Shown: positions 8,083 through 17,429, counted from the first letter of the stretch. The stretch is DNA of 64,000 nt from Halomonas maura (GCF_030409305.1 NZ_JAUFPQ010000009.1:124001-188000); one strand, 5' to 3'. A program made the numbers and translations. Notes: generated by a model not told the origin, from the letters alone.

Positions 8083-8539
8083 CAAAGCGTAGGTCGGTGC
8101 TGGCGATAAAGACCCTTACCAGCCGCTCGATCCCGTGCTGGTCGGCCTCGCCGAAGCGGCCCGGCGTCGGGCTGTCGAGATCCAGCACGCCCCACAGCCG
8201 GTCGTCGACCACGATCGGCACCACCAGCTCGGCATTGGACGCGCTGTCGCAGGCGATATGGTCGGCGATGGCATGGACGTCATCGATGCGCTGGGTCTCG
8301 CGAGTGCGCGCCGCGGCGCCGCAGACGCCCTTGCTGAACGGGATGGGGTGGCAGGCCGGCTTGCCCTGGAAGGGGCCGAGGCCCAGTGTCTCGGGCTCGC
8401 GGTGCAGATAGAAGCCGACCCAGTTGAGCGCCGGCAGTTCCTGCATCAGGAAGGCGCAGGTCTGGGCGCTGTTGGTCAGCCAGTCCCGATCGTCGAGCAG
8501 GGCGTCCAGCTGGCGGGCGAGCAGGGCGTAGTCGGTCAT
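8078..8539 (-). CDS. msrC: free methionine-(R)-sulfoxide reductase (GAF domain)
   Basis: GAF-fold enzyme of 153 aa that reduces free L-methionine-(R)-sulfoxide using thioredoxin. The three catalytic/resolving cysteines of the E. coli enzyme are all present: Cys63 in GKPACHP, Cys73 in KGVCGAA and Cys97 in HIACDSASN. The domain spans almost the whole protein, as in the family. AGGAAA precedes the ATG at 8539. It is followed upstream on the same strand by the methionine uptake genes, so oxidised-methionine repair and methionine import are neighbours, though separated by about 210 bp. Confidence 0.9.
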   Translation of the reverse strand: MTDYALLARQLDALLDDRDWLTNSAQTCAFLMQELPALNWVGFYLHREPETLGLGPFQGKPACHPIPFSKGVCGAAARTRETQRIDDVHAIADHIACDSASNAELVVPIVVDDRLWGVLDLDSPTPGRFGEADQHGIERLVRVFIASTDLRFV

Positions 8540-8606
8540 GGCGTTTCCTCTAACGCAAGGGGCCGGCACAGCGGCCGGCCCCGGAATCCTTGATACAGTG
8601 GGTATG

Positions 8607-8746
8607 CGGATATGCGTTATGAGCGAAGATAGGCTGGTCTCCGCCGGAGCGCAGCTTCCGGAGTGTAGCCTGCTACATGAGGAAACGACCGGGCCGGCGC
8701 ACCGGCACCGCCGGCGGCCAGGGTATCGAGCGCAATAGCATATCCG
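8607..8746. repeat. 140-bp element with 9-bp terminal inverted repeats
   Basis: CGGATATGC at 8607-8615 and its exact inverse GCATATCCG at 8738-8746 bound a 140-bp non-coding segment holding further palindromes (TGTAGCCTGCTACA and GC-rich CCGGC runs). It fills most of the msrC-metQ gap. It resembles a short MITE or REP-type element; no target duplication was identified by eye. Confidence 0.35.
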
Positions 8747-8753
8747 TTTGCCC

Positions 8754-9548
8754 TCACTCCCAGCCGGGGACCGCTGCGCCCTTGAACAGCTCCTCGGCCT
8801 TGGCGGCGACCTCGTCGCTCTGGTAGGCGTCGACCAGCTGCTGGATGGCCTCGCGATCCTCGTCGCCCGCGCGCACCGCGATGATGTTGACGTAGGGCGA
8901 TTCCGGCCCCTCGCTGACCAGGGCGTCGTCCAGGCTCAGGCCGGCCGGCTGGGCGAAGGTGTTGTTGATGAACGCCATGTCCACGTCGGGCAGCACGCGG
9001 GGCAGCTGGGCGGCCTCGATCTCGCGGAAGTCGAAGTTGTGCGGATTCTCGACGATGTCCAGCGGGGTGGCTTCCAGGTTGCTCGGATTGTTGAGCGTGA
9101 TCAGGCCCTTGTTGTGCAGCAGGATCAGCGAACGGCCCTCGTTGGTCGGGTCGTTGGGCAGGGCGATGGTGGCCCCGTCCGGCAGTGCCTCGAGGCTGTC
9201 GTACTTCTCGGAATAGGCGCCGATCGGATAGACGAAGGTGCGACCGGCGATGGCGAAGTCGTAGCCGCGGTCCTCGACCATGGACTGCATGTAGGGCTCG
9301 TGCTGGTAGGCGTTGGCGTCCAGGCTGCCATCGGCGAGGGCGGCGTTGGGCGTCACGTAGTCGGTGAACTCGACGAGTTCGATCTCCAGGCCATGCTCCC
9401 GCTCGGCGATGTCGACCGCGACCTGCATGACGTCGGTCTCGGGGCCGGCCACGGTGCCCACCTTGATGCTGTGCTCATCGGCGTTGGCCTGGCCGATGGC
9501 CAGCGTCAGGGCCGAGGCGGCGAGGGTGCCGATAAGGGTGTTGCGCAT
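8754..9548 (-). CDS. metQ: methionine ABC transporter substrate-binding protein
   Basis: Periplasmic NlpA/MetQ-family protein (264 aa) that delivers methionine to MetNI. It has a signal peptide ending ANA and typical motifs VGTVAGPETDVMQVA, FTDYVTPNAALADGSLDANAYQH and IALPNDPTNEGRSLILL. There is no lipobox cysteine, so it appears to be a soluble periplasmic protein rather than the lipoprotein form common in enterics. GGGAG precedes the ATG. Last gene of the metN-metI-metQ order, 100 bp after metI; it may have an extra promoter, but none is obvious. Confidence 0.92.
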   Translation of the reverse strand: MRNTLIGTLAASALTLAIGQANADEHSIKVGTVAGPETDVMQVAVDIAEREHGLEIELVEFTDYVTPNAALADGSLDANAYQHEPYMQSMVEDRGYDFAIAGRTFVYPIGAYSEKYDSLEALPDGATIALPNDPTNEGRSLILLHNKGLITLNNPSNLEATPLDIVENPHNFDFREIEAAQLPRVLPDVDMAFINNTFAQPAGLSLDDALVSEGPESPYVNIIAVRAGDEDREAIQQLVDAYQSDEVAAKAEELFKGAAVPGWE

Positions 9549-9648
9549 GTCACTGTCTCCCTAGCGAGGCTGTCGTGTTGAGTGGGGCGCGATATTAATG
9601 AAATAAGCAGTCGATGTGTAATGCTTTATCGTTATCAAAGGCGGCGAT

Positions 9649-10302
9649 TCACTTGTGATCGCTCTTGCGCACCAGGTAATCCCCCAGGCTCTGGAAGCCC
9701 TGCACCAGCACCACCAGGATCACCACGGTGATCAGCATGATGGTGGGGTTGAAGCGGTTGTAGCCATAGCGGATGCCCAGGTCGCCGAGGCCGCCGCCGC
9801 CCACCGCGCCGGCCATGGCCGAGTAGCTGACCAGCGTGACGATGGTCACCGTCAGGGCGGTGAAGATGCCGCCCCGGGCCTCGGGCAGCAGCACCTTGGC
9901 GATGATCTGCCAGGGCGTGGCGCCCATCGACTGTGCCGCTTCGACTAGGCCCGGCGGGATCTCGTTGAGGGCGCCCTCGACCAGCCGGGCGATGAACGGG
10001 ATCGCGGCGATGGTCAGCGGCACCACGGCGGCATTGGTGCCGATGGAGGAGCCGACCAGCGCCCGGGTGAAGGGGATGATCGCCACCATCAGGATGATGA
10101 AGGGCACCGAGCGACCGATGTTGGTGATCACGCCGAGCGCCCCATTCAGCGCCGGCTGGGCGAGGATCTGCCGGGGGCGGGTGACGTAGAGCATCACGCC
10201 CAGCGGGATGCCCAGCAGGGCGGCGATCAGCCCCGACACGGCCACCATGTAGAGGGTGTCGAGGGTGGCCTCGAGGATCAGTTCAATCATCGCGCTGGAC
10301 AT
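9649..10302 (-). CDS. metI: methionine ABC transporter permease
   Basis: Inner-membrane permease of 217 aa with about five transmembrane helices. The EAA loop that contacts the ATPase reads EAAQSMGATPWQIIAKVLLPEA. The start codon overlaps the end of metN by 20 bp, with GGAGGTG inside metN, so translation is probably coupled. A second ATG (MIEL) lies four codons in. Works with MetN and MetQ to import D- and L-methionine. Confidence 0.93.
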   Translation of the reverse strand: MSSAMIELILEATLDTLYMVAVSGLIAALLGIPLGVMLYVTRPRQILAQPALNGALGVITNIGRSVPFIILMVAIIPFTRALVGSSIGTNAAVVPLTIAAIPFIARLVEGALNEIPPGLVEAAQSMGATPWQIIAKVLLPEARGGIFTALTVTIVTLVSYSAMAGAVGGGGLGDLGIRYGYNRFNPTIMLITVVILVVLVQGFQSLGDYLVRKSDHK

Positions 10303-11341
10303 GGCCGAGCACCTCCACCTGCAGGTCGTGGGATTCCAGATAGCTCAGGGCGCGGCGGGTATCCGCCGCGTCGCCGATCAGTTCGGCGATCATCAGCCCC
10401 AGGGTGCGGTCCTGGATGGACTCCACCTTGGCCTGGAGAATGCTGACGTCGACGCCGCACTGGCGGGCCAGCCGCGAGATCAGCGGCGTGGAGACGGCAT
10501 CGCCGGAGAAGGCCAGGCGCACCACCGGGTGGCTGTGCGGACCGGGCTCGGCCTCCAGGCGCTCGATCAGCGCCCGGGGCGGCTCGAGCTCGAGGAAGTC
10601 ATTGAGGAAGTCGCGACCCAGCTGGGTGCGCGGGGCGGTGAAGAAGTCGCCGACCTCGGCCGCCTCGACCAGCTCGCCGCCGGAGATCAGGCTGACCCGA
10701 TGGCAGATCGACTTGACCACCTCCATCTCGTGGGTGATCAGCAGGATCGTCAGGCCGAGCTGCTGGTTGATGTCGCGCAGCAGCTCCAGGATCGAGCCGG
10801 TGGTGTGCGGGTCCAGCGCCGAGGTGGCCTCGTCGCACAGCAGCACCCGCGGCCGGCTGGCCAACGCCCGGGCGATGGCCACCCGCTGCTTCTGGCCACC
10901 GGACAGCTGGGCCGGGTACTGGCGCGCCTTGTAGGCCAGCCCGACCAGTTCCAGCAGCGGGGTGACGCGCTCGGCGATCTCGGCCTTCTTCATGCCCATC
11001 AGCTCCAGGGGCAGGGCGACGTTGGCGAAGACGCTGCGCGAGGTCAGCAGGTTGAAGTGCTGGAAGATCATGCCGATGCGATGGCGCGCCTGGTTGAGGG
11101 CGTCGCCGGTGAGGCCGGTGAGTTCCTGGCCATCCACCGTCACGCTGCCGGTGGTGGGGCGCTCGAGCAGGTTGACGCAGCGGATCAGCGTCGACTTGCC
11201 GGCCCCGGACAGGCCGATCACGCCATGGATCTGGCCCTTGGGCACATGCAGGTCGACCGCCTTCAGCGCCTCGATACCCCTGGCGCCGGCGCCCTTGCCC
11301 TTGCTGAAATAGGTCTTGGAAACGTTTTGCAGTCGAATCAT
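10283..11341 (-). CDS. metN: methionine ABC transporter ATP-binding protein
   Basis: ATPase of 352 aa. Walker A is GLSGAGKST, signature LSGGQKQRVAIARALA, Walker B VLLCDEATSALDP and the H-loop ITHEM. The C-terminal 100 residues form the ACT-like NIL domain (VVRLAFSGDAVSTPLIS) by which methionine trans-inhibits the transporter in the family. The ATG at 11341 was chosen because the conserved MIRLQNVSKTY start lies there; the frame continues upstream through the leader terminator. Transcription is governed by the upstream SAM-II-type riboswitch. Confidence 0.94.
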   Translation of the reverse strand: MIRLQNVSKTYFSKGKGAGARGIEALKAVDLHVPKGQIHGVIGLSGAGKSTLIRCVNLLERPTTGSVTVDGQELTGLTGDALNQARHRIGMIFQHFNLLTSRSVFANVALPLELMGMKKAEIAERVTPLLELVGLAYKARQYPAQLSGGQKQRVAIARALASRPRVLLCDEATSALDPHTTGSILELLRDINQQLGLTILLITHEMEVVKSICHRVSLISGGELVEAAEVGDFFTAPRTQLGRDFLNDFLELEPPRALIERLEAEPGPHSHPVVRLAFSGDAVSTPLISRLARQCGVDVSILQAKVESIQDRTLGLMIAELIGDAADTRRALSYLESHDLQVEVLGHVQRDD

Positions 11342-11392
11342 CTGGGCCACCGAGGTGGCGCCGGGGCCGGCGCGGGCGAGCAGCGAGAGGGC

Positions 11393-11420
11393 AAAAAAAA
11401 GGCCACCCTGACGGGTGGCC
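11393..11420 (-). terminator. riboswitch-linked intrinsic terminator in the metN leader
   Basis: Stem GGCCACCC/GGGTGGCC with a 4-nt loop, followed on the minus strand by eight Ts, 51 nt before the metN start. It sits just after the riboswitch aptamer. The aptamer's last bases GGGTG can pair with CACCC in the terminator's 5' arm, so an antiterminator is possible when SAM is absent. Confidence 0.85.
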
Positions 11421-11436
11421 ATCAACGCTGGACACA

Positions 11437-11516
11437 CCCTTTTAGCTGCACTTCCCGCCACGAGACACGAGGCCTCGCGACGTCGGCGCCCGCAATCCGG
11501 GTACAAATCGGCGCCT
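11437..11516 (-). ncRNA. SAM-II-type riboswitch upstream of metNIQ
   Basis: Read on the minus strand, the leader has stem GGCGCC, then GATTTG, then GGATTGC, the closing GGGCGCC, a 36-nt insert and finally GCAGCTAAAAGGG. The order and sequence of GATTT, ATTGC and GCTAAAA are those of the SAM-II aptamer, a compact pseudoknot that binds S-adenosylmethionine. The closing stem is 6-7 bp and perfect. The insert before the GCTAAAA strand is longer than in typical SAM-II RNAs and holds its own palindrome CGAGGCCTCG. A perfect -35 upstream and a terminator downstream support an OFF switch acting on transcription. Confidence 0.75.
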
Positions 11517-11533
11517 TCAAAATGTAGTCGACA

Positions 11534-11562
11534 ATCCTAGGTCTCGAACAAGCGTATGTCAA
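11534..11562 (-). promoter_or_regulatory. promoter of metNIQ
   Basis: Consensus -35 TTGACA, 17-bp spacer and -10 TAGGAT on the minus strand, ending about 18 nt before the first base of the riboswitch stem. The predicted start is near 11527. Confidence 0.75.
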
Positions 11563-11806
11563 ACGTCTTGGGTCATGTTGAGCCTCTATAGGCAATCAGC
11601 TGGCAAATTTCACTGAAAATTTCCTGTCAGTAGCAAGAATCGCTGCTCAGGGGGCCCGCATTGCCATCACTATCGGCGGCCGAGACGTTCCGCCCGGCCG
11701 GGCCGCGTGGGGCGGCACGCGCCGGCATGGACGCGGCGGCCAGGGCTTCCCTACACTATCGGCTTTCCCGGCCGCCCCCGGCGGCCACGCGACGAGAGGA
11801 GAAGGC

Positions 11807-12436
11807 ATGTTCACAGGCATCGTGCAGGGCACCGCTGAAGTGGTGGCCATCCAGGAAGCGGAGGCGTTCCGCACCCATGTGCTGGCCTTGCCCCCGGCGC
11901 TGCGCGAGGGCCTCGAGATCGGCGCCTCGGTGGCCCATAACGGGGTCTGCCTGACCGTCACCGCCATCGACGGCGAGCGCGTGAGCTTCGATCTGATGCG
12001 CGAGACGCTGAGGGTGACCAACCTGGGCGAGCTGACGGTGGGCGACCGGGTCAACCTCGAGCGCGCCGCCCGCTTCGGCGACGAGATCGGCGGCCACGCC
12101 ATGTCCGGGCATGTCATGGCCATGGCCGAACTGGTGGAAATCGATGAGGCGCCCAACAATCGGCGGCTGTGGTTCGAGCTGCCCCACGCCCTGGGGCGCT
12201 TCCTGTTCGACAAGGGCTACATCGGGGTGGACGGGGCCAGCCTGACCATCGGCGAGGTGCGCCAGGCGACGGCCGGACAGGGCCCGCGCTTCTGCGTCGA
12301 CCTGATTCCCGAGACCCTGGCGCGGACCGTGATCGTCGATCGGGTACCGGGCGATCACGTCAATGTCGAGATCGACCCCCAGACCCAGGCCATCGTCGAG
12401 ACCGTGGAGCGCGTACTGGTGAGCCGCGGTCACTGA
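11807..12436 (+). CDS. ribE: riboflavin synthase, alpha subunit
   Basis: Enzyme of 209 aa that dismutates two 6,7-dimethyl-8-ribityllumazine molecules to riboflavin. The family hallmark N-terminus MFTGIVQG is present, and two lumazine-binding barrels follow (residues 1-90 with GVCLTV, residues 97-195 with SGHVM and GASLTI). A strong GAGGAGAAG site precedes the ATG. It stands alone, without ribD, ribBA or ribH beside it. I looked for an FMN riboswitch in the 165 bp upstream and saw none. Confidence 0.93.
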   Translation: MFTGIVQGTAEVVAIQEAEAFRTHVLALPPALREGLEIGASVAHNGVCLTVTAIDGERVSFDLMRETLRVTNLGELTVGDRVNLERAARFGDEIGGHAMSGHVMAMAELVEIDEAPNNRRLWFELPHALGRFLFDKGYIGVDGASLTIGEVRQATAGQGPRFCVDLIPETLARTVIVDRVPGDHVNVEIDPQTQAIVETVERVLVSRGH

Positions 12437-12615
12437 GGCGTTCAGTCTGCGTTGGCGGCGCGGCTGGCATCGTCCCAAGAAGTCACTTATATATCAGGGT
12501 GTCTCGCCGCACCGTTGACTGGCCGCTGGCGTCTCGCCACAGGAGTCGCCATCCGCTACCATGTGCGGCTTTTCTCGCACCCGGACGCGACGTCCCCCCC
12601 GCAGGACGACCCCCC

Positions 12616-13920
12616 ATGCTGAAACGCCTGATCGATCGACACTTCGCGCTCACCGAGCACGGCACCGACATCAAGACCGAGGTCATCGCCGGGATCACCA
12701 CCTTCCTGACCATGGCCTACATCATCTTCGTCAACCCGAGCATCCTCTCGGAGTCGGGGATGGACTATGGCGCGGTCTTCGTGGCCACCTGCGTGGCGTC
12801 GGCCATCGGCTGTCTGATCATGGGGCTGTGGGCCAACTATCCCATCGCCCTGGCGCCGGGCATGGGTCTCAACGCCTTCTTCACCTACGGCGTGGTGCTC
12901 GGCATGGGCTACAGCTGGGAGGCGGCGCTCGGCGCGGTCTTCCTCTCCGGCTTCAGCTTCTTCCTGCTCAGCGTCTTCCGCATCCGCGAGTGGATCATCA
13001 ACTCGATCCCCATGTCGCTGCGCATGGGCATCGCCGCCGGCATCGGCCTGTTCCTGGCGATGATCGCGCTGAAGAATGCCGGCATCGTGGTGGCCAATCC
13101 GGCCACCTACGTGGCGCTCGGGGACCTCTCCGAGCCCTCGGCCCTCTATGCGCTGCTCGGCTTCTTCGTGATCACGGCCCTGGCCTACCTGCGCATCACC
13201 GGCGCGGTGATGATCGGTATCCTCGGCATCACCATCCTCGCCATGCTGCTGGGGCACAACGAGTTCGCCGGGGTGATGTCGATGCCGCCGTCGATCGCGC
13301 CGACCCTCATGCAGCTGGATCTGGCCGGTGCCTTCGACATCGCCATGTTCAGCGTGGTCTTCGCCTTCCTGTTCGTCGACCTGTTCGACACCTCCGGGAC
13401 CCTGATCGGCGTCGCCCATCGCGGCGGCCTGCTCGACGAACAGGGCAAGCTGCCGCGCCTCGGCCGGGCCATGATGGCCGACAGTGGCGCCTCCATGGCG
13501 GGGGCGGCGCTAGGCACCTCCACCACGACCAGCTACATCGAATCCACCGCCGGCATCGTCTCCGGCGGGCGTACCGGCTTGACCGCCGTGGTGGTGGCCG
13601 TGCTGTTTTTGATCAGCCTGTTCTTCTCGCCGCTGGCCGGCTCCATCCCCGCCTATGCCACGGCCGGTGCCCTGCTGTACGTGGCGGTACTGATGGCCGG
13701 CAGCCTGACCCATGCCGACTGGGACGACGCCACCGAAGCCGCCCCCGTATTGATCTCCGCGCTGGCCATGCCGCTGACCTTTTCCATCGCCGAGGGCATC
13801 GCGCTGGGCTTCATCAGCTACGCGGCCATCAAGGCCCTGTCCGGGCGCTTTGGCGACCTGAACCCGGCCGTGGTGGTGCTGGCGCTGATCTTCGCCGGCA
13901 AGTTCCTGTTCCTCGACTGA
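12616..13920 (+). CDS. NCS2-family purine permease (AzgA/AdeP-like)
   Basis: Inner-membrane nucleobase:proton symporter of 434 aa with about 12-14 transmembrane helices. It starts with the AzgA-type N-terminus [22 protein letters not shown] and has [24 protein letters not shown] and the motif [13 protein letters not shown]. This subfamily takes up adenine, guanine or hypoxanthine. Gene order with apt and gpt immediately downstream favours adenine/hypoxanthine/guanine salvage. The start at 12616 was set by the conserved N-terminus; only a weak AGGA site precedes it. Confidence 0.88.
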   Translation: MLKRLIDRHFALTEHGTDIKTEVIAGITTFLTMAYIIFVNPSILSESGMDYGAVFVATCVASAIGCLIMGLWANYPIALAPGMGLNAFFTYGVVLGMGYSWEAALGAVFLSGFSFFLLSVFRIREWIINSIPMSLRMGIAAGIGLFLAMIALKNAGIVVANPATYVALGDLSEPSALYALLGFFVITALAYLRITGAVMIGILGITILAMLLGHNEFAGVMSMPPSIAPTLMQLDLAGAFDIAMFSVVFAFLFVDLFDTSGTLIGVAHRGGLLDEQGKLPRLGRAMMADSGASMAGAALGTSTTTSYIESTAGIVSGGRTGLTAVVVAVLFLISLFFSPLAGSIPAYATAGALLYVAVLMAGSLTHADWDDATEAAPVLISALAMPLTFSIAEGIALGFISYAAIKALSGRFGDLNPAVVVLALIFAGKFLFLD

Positions 13921-13942
13921 CACTGACCAACCGAGAATCCCG

Positions 13943-14488
13943 ATGAGCATCTACGGTGACTACATCAAGTCCGTGATCCGCACCGTCCCCGACTGGCCGC
14001 AGTCGGGGGTCAACTTCCGCGATATCACGCCGCTGCTGCAGAACAGCGCCGCCTTTCGCAAGCTGATCGACAGCTTCGTGCACCGCTACCAGGAGATGGA
14101 CATCGACGCCGTCGCCGCCATCGATGCCCGGGGCTTCATCGTCGGCGCGCCGCTGGCCTACGAGCTGGGCTGCAGCTTCGTGCCGGTGCGCAAGAAGGGC
14201 AAGCTGCCGTTCAAGACCATCAGCGAGACCTATACCCTGGAATACGGCGAGGCCGAGGTGGAGCTGCATTCCGACGCCTTCCGCGCGGGCGACCGTATCC
14301 TGGTGGTCGATGACCTGATCGCCACCGGCGGGACCATGCTGGCCGCGGCCAAGCTGATCACCCGCACCGGCGGCCAGGTGGTGGAGACCGCGGCCATCGT
14401 CGACCTGCCGGATCTCGGTGGCGCCGAGAAGATCCGCGAGGCCGGCTACAGTGTCTTCTCCGTTTGCTCCTTCACCGAGGACGAGTGA
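13943..14488 (+). CDS. apt: adenine phosphoribosyltransferase
   Basis: Enzyme of 181 aa that makes AMP from adenine and PRPP. The PRPP-binding motif [14 protein letters not shown] is clear, and the N-terminal [21 protein letters not shown] segment and RKKGKLP flexible-loop entry are typical of Apt. Starts 22 bp after the purine permease and 6 bp before gpt, so the three genes probably form a salvage operon. Confidence 0.94.
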   Translation: MSIYGDYIKSVIRTVPDWPQSGVNFRDITPLLQNSAAFRKLIDSFVHRYQEMDIDAVAAIDARGFIVGAPLAYELGCSFVPVRKKGKLPFKTISETYTLEYGEAEVELHSDAFRAGDRILVVDDLIATGGTMLAAAKLITRTGGQVVETAAIVDLPDLGGAEKIREAGYSVFSVCSFTEDE

Positions 14489-14494
14489 CACCCG

Positions 14495-14974
14495 ATGAGC
14501 ACCCATCGCTACCACCAGCATTTCACCGTGTCCTGGGACCAGCTGCACCGGGACGTGCGCGAGCTCTGCCATCGCCTGGTCGAGCGCGACTTCAAGGGCA
14601 TCGTCGCCATCACCCGGGGCGGGCTGATCCCCGCGGCGCTGATCGCCCGCGAGCTCAACGTGCGGCTGATCGACACCGTCTGCATCAAGAGCTACGAGGG
14701 CATGGAGCAGGGCGGTCTCGAGGTCATGAAGGGCGTCGATCATGACGGCGACGGCTGGCTGCTGGTCGACGACCTGGTCGACACCGGCAAGACCGCCCGC
14801 AAGGTGCGCGAGCTGCTGCCCAAGGCGCATTTCGTGACCGTCTATGCCAAGCCGGAGGGCCGGCCGCTGGTCGACCAGTACCTCACCGAGGTGGCCCAGG
14901 ACTGCTGGATCCAGTTCCCCTGGGACATGGGCGTGGCCTATGTCGAGCCCCTGGCCGACCAGGTCAAGCGCTGA
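14495..14974 (+). CDS. gpt: xanthine-guanine phosphoribosyltransferase
   Basis: Salvage enzyme of 159 aa converting guanine, xanthine and to a lesser degree hypoxanthine to the nucleotides. PRPP motif [15 protein letters not shown]-terminal [19 protein letters not shown] and C-terminal [13 protein letters not shown] match Gpt. Follows apt by 6 bp and precedes ung by 3 bp, indicating co-transcription. Confidence 0.93.
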   Translation: MSTHRYHQHFTVSWDQLHRDVRELCHRLVERDFKGIVAITRGGLIPAALIARELNVRLIDTVCIKSYEGMEQGGLEVMKGVDHDGDGWLLVDDLVDTGKTARKVRELLPKAHFVTVYAKPEGRPLVDQYLTEVAQDCWIQFPWDMGVAYVEPLADQVKR

Positions 14975-14977
14975 GCC

Positions 14978-15676
14978 ATGAGTTGTCCGCTTCCCGACAG
15001 CTGGCAGCAGTGGCTGGGTGACGAGTTCGAGGCGCCCTACATGCGCTCACTGCGCGACTTCCTGGCCGCCGAGAAGGCCGCCCGCAAGGTCATCTATCCG
15101 CATTCCTCGAACTGGTTCCGCGCCTTCGAGCTGACGCCGCTGGACCGGGTCAGGGTGGTGATCCTCGGCCAGGACCCCTATCACGGCCCGAACCAGGCCC
15201 ATGGCCTGTGCTTCTCGGTGCGCCCCGAAGTGCGTATCCCGCCCTCGCTGGTCAACATCTACAAGGAGCTGGCCGCGGACGTGGGCTTTTGCCCGGTGAA
15301 TCACGGCTACCTGGAGAGCTGGGCCCGCCAGGGCGTGCTGTTGCTCAACACCTCGCTGACGGTGGAGCAGGGCAATGCCGGCTCCCACCGGGGCAAGGGC
15401 TGGGAGACCTTCACCGACCGCGCGATTGCCGCGGTCAACGAGCACGCCGGCCCCTCGGTGTTCCTGCTCTGGGGCAGCCATGCCCGCCAGAAGAAGGCCC
15501 TGGTGGACACTCGCCGGCACCTGGTGCTGGAGTCGCCGCATCCCTCGCCGCTCTCCGCGCATCGTGGCTTCTTCGGCAACCACCACTTCTCCCGGGCCAA
15601 CGCCTTCCTGGCCGAGCATGGCCGCACGCCGATCGACTGGCAGCTGCCCGAGGCCCCGTTAGCGGACCGGCCGTGA
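14978..15676 (+). CDS. ung: uracil-DNA glycosylase
   Basis: Family 1 UDG of 232 aa, excising uracil from DNA. The active-site motif [17 protein letters not shown] holds catalytic Asp66, and the C-terminal [15 protein letters not shown] loop holds the catalytic His and minor-groove intercalation residues. [12 protein letters not shown] precedes it as in the family. The start lies 3 bp after gpt with no strong ribosome-binding site, consistent with translational coupling. Confidence 0.94.
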   Translation: MSCPLPDSWQQWLGDEFEAPYMRSLRDFLAAEKAARKVIYPHSSNWFRAFELTPLDRVRVVILGQDPYHGPNQAHGLCFSVRPEVRIPPSLVNIYKELAADVGFCPVNHGYLESWARQGVLLLNTSLTVEQGNAGSHRGKGWETFTDRAIAAVNEHAGPSVFLLWGSHARQKKALVDTRRHLVLESPHPSPLSAHRGFFGNHHFSRANAFLAEHGRTPIDWQLPEAPLADRP

Positions 15677-15792
15677 GCGACGGGTCTCGGTCCGCTTAAC
15701 CTCGCGGCGGGATGCGGTTAGAATATTGTCCAATTGGCACATGCCCGGCATGTGACGAAGGATCGACCCAACCCCCGCCGACGAGGTCCGCC

Positions 15793-16422
15793 ATGAGCGT
15801 TCATGCCATCCATCACCCCCTGGTCCAGCACAAGCTGGGGCTGATGCGCGAAGCCGGCATCAGCACCAAGAGTTTCCGTGAACTGGCCGGAGAGTTGGCC
15901 AAGCTGCTCACCTACGAGGCGACCCAGGACCTCGAGCTGGAGACCCGGGAGATTGCCGGCTGGAGCGGCGAGCCGATCCCGGTCCAGCAGCTCAAGGGCA
16001 AGAAGGTCACCATCGTGCCGATCCTGCGCGCCGGCCTCGGCATGCTCGAGGGCGTGAACGACCTGATTCCCAGCGCGCGGATCAGCGTGGTCGGCCTGTA
16101 TCGCGACGAGGCGACCCTCGAGCCGGTGCCGTATTTCTCCAAGTTCGCGGGCGACCTGGACGAGCGCATGGCCATCGTCATCGACCCGATGCTGGCCACC
16201 GGCGGCACCATGGTGGCGACCCTCGACATGCTCCGCGACCGGGGCTGCAAGCACATGAAGGTGATCGTGCTGGTGGCCGCCCCGGAAGGCATCCAGCGCG
16301 TGCAGGACGCCTACCCGGATATCGAGATCTACACCGCCGCCGTGGACGATCACCTCGACGAGAACGGCTATATCGTGCCGGGTCTCGGCGATGCGGGCGA
16401 CAAGATCTTCGGCACCCGCTGA
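15793..16422 (+). CDS. upp: uracil phosphoribosyltransferase
   Basis: Enzyme of 209 aa that forms UMP from uracil and PRPP. PRPP loop [17 protein letters not shown], the N-terminal [13 protein letters not shown], and the uracil-binding C-terminal [16 protein letters not shown] are all present. A GAGG site precedes the ATG at 15793. Although uraA usually neighbours upp, here uraA lies 12 kb away. A hairpin terminator follows 17 bp after the stop. Confidence 0.95.
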   Translation: MSVHAIHHPLVQHKLGLMREAGISTKSFRELAGELAKLLTYEATQDLELETREIAGWSGEPIPVQQLKGKKVTIVPILRAGLGMLEGVNDLIPSARISVVGLYRDEATLEPVPYFSKFAGDLDERMAIVIDPMLATGGTMVATLDMLRDRGCKHMKVIVLVAAPEGIQRVQDAYPDIEIYTAAVDDHLDENGYIVPGLGDAGDKIFGTR

Positions 16423-16438
16423 GGCCTGTTGCCTGCCC

Positions 16439-16473
16439 GGCCAGTCGGTTTCGCGCCGGCTGGCCGCTTCTTG
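16439..16473 (+). terminator. terminator after upp
   Basis: A 10-bp stem GGCCAGTCGG/CCGGCTGGCC with one G-T pair and a 7-nt loop, followed by a short pyrimidine-rich tail GCTTCTTG. It begins 17 bp after the upp stop. Confidence 0.55.
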
Positions 16474-16558
16474 ACCGATGCTCTCTCTTCCACCACTGGC
16501 AACACGGTTTGCCGGATTGCTTACCAAGGCACTAAAGGTGAGTATTCATGCGTTTTCG

Positions 16559-16584
16559 AAAACCTCAGGTTTTGCCTGAGGTTT
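16559..16584. terminator. small hairpin upstream of the AbiEi-like gene
   Basis: AACCTCAGG/CCTGAGGTT stem (9 bp) with a 5-nt loop, flanked by A-run on the left and Ts on the right. It could end upp read-through, or act as an operator for the AbiEi-type antitoxin that starts 24 bp downstream, because AbiEi proteins bind inverted repeats in their promoters. Confidence 0.5.
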
Positions 16585-16607
16585 ATGATTAACGTATTTT
16601 GCCAACT

Positions 16608-17429
16608 ATGAGTGAGCAATATACAAGGCGAATAAACCGCCTGATGGCCAACCTGGACGACACCAGCCTGGCTTCCAGCCGCTGGCTGAGGACCCATGGT
16701 TACTCCAGCAGCCTCGTCAGTCGTTATGTGGCCAGCGGCTGGCTGGAGTCGCCGGCGCGCGGCGTGTACATGAGGAAGGGTGGGCGGCTGCTATGGGAGG
16801 GCGTGGTCCGCACTCTGCAGCTCCGGGAAGAGCTGTCGCTTCATGTGGGCGGACGCTTCGCACTCGCCTGGCAGGGGTATGAGCATTATCTGCGCCTGGG
16901 CGAAGGAGACGTCGTGACACTGTATGGCCCTGACCGGCTCCCGGGATGGACCACCAAGCTCCCGCTGTCCGAACGATTCGAAGCTTGCGGAAAAGGCCCC
17001 TTCGACCTCCCCGCGCTGCGTCTCACCACCGAGGTGCCGGACCGTCAGCTCGCTGATCGAGGCTTCGTCAGGCGGGAGGCCGGCTCCGCTGAGGGGCCCA
17101 TCGTCTGCTCCACTCCAGAGCGGGCCATGCTGGAGCTATGCAACGACCCGCCGGACGCCGCCTTGATCTATGAAGCCGATGCGCTGATGCAGGGCATGAC
17201 GACCCTGAGGCCGCGCCGGATCGGCATGTTGCTGTGTCACTGCACCAGCATCAAGGCCAAGCGCTTGTTTCTTGCGCTGGCGGAAAGGCATGGCCATGCC
17301 TGGCTGCCCCGGATCCCGATGGACGATGTGGATCTAGGCCGCGGCAAGCGATCGCTGGTGCCTGGAGGGCGGCTGCATCCCACTTATCTGATCACGCTAC
17401 CAGGAGACCTGGATGAGCACTTGGGATAG
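16608..17429 (+). CDS. abiEi: AbiEi-type antitoxin, type IV toxin-antitoxin system
   Basis: Protein of 273 aa resembling AbiEi antitoxins. The N-terminal winged helix reads SSRWLRTHGYSSSLVSRYVASGWLESPARGVYMRKG (20 residues at a time, about residues 25-60) and the C-terminal antitoxin domain carries CSTPERAMLELCNDPPD and KAKRLFLALAERHGH. AbiEi represses its own operon and counters the AbiEii nucleotidyltransferase. It is full length and apparently intact, but the toxin gene that overlaps its 3' end is broken. No strong ribosome-binding site precedes the ATG; a TTG three codons upstream is possible. Confidence 0.75.
   Translation: MSEQYTRRINRLMANLDDTSLASSRWLRTHGYSSSLVSRYVASGWLESPARGVYMRKGGRLLWEGVVRTLQLREELSLHVGGRFALAWQGYEHYLRLGEGDVVTLYGPDRLPGWTTKLPLSERFEACGKGPFDLPALRLTTEVPDRQLADRGFVRREAGSAEGPIVCSTPERAMLELCNDPPDAALIYEADALMQGMTTLRPRRIGMLLCHCTSIKAKRLFLALAERHGHAWLPRIPMDDVDLGRGKRSLVPGGRLHPTYLITLPGDLDEHLG

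Noticed and set aside
11641..11806. FMN riboswitch upstream of ribE
   Set aside because: None of the conserved RFN blocks (such as GGGGCAGGGTGAAATTCCC-type segments) is visible on the plus strand.
12437..12615. Purine riboswitch upstream of the NCS2 permease
   Set aside because: No three-way junction core or conserved loop sequences of the purine aptamer were found.
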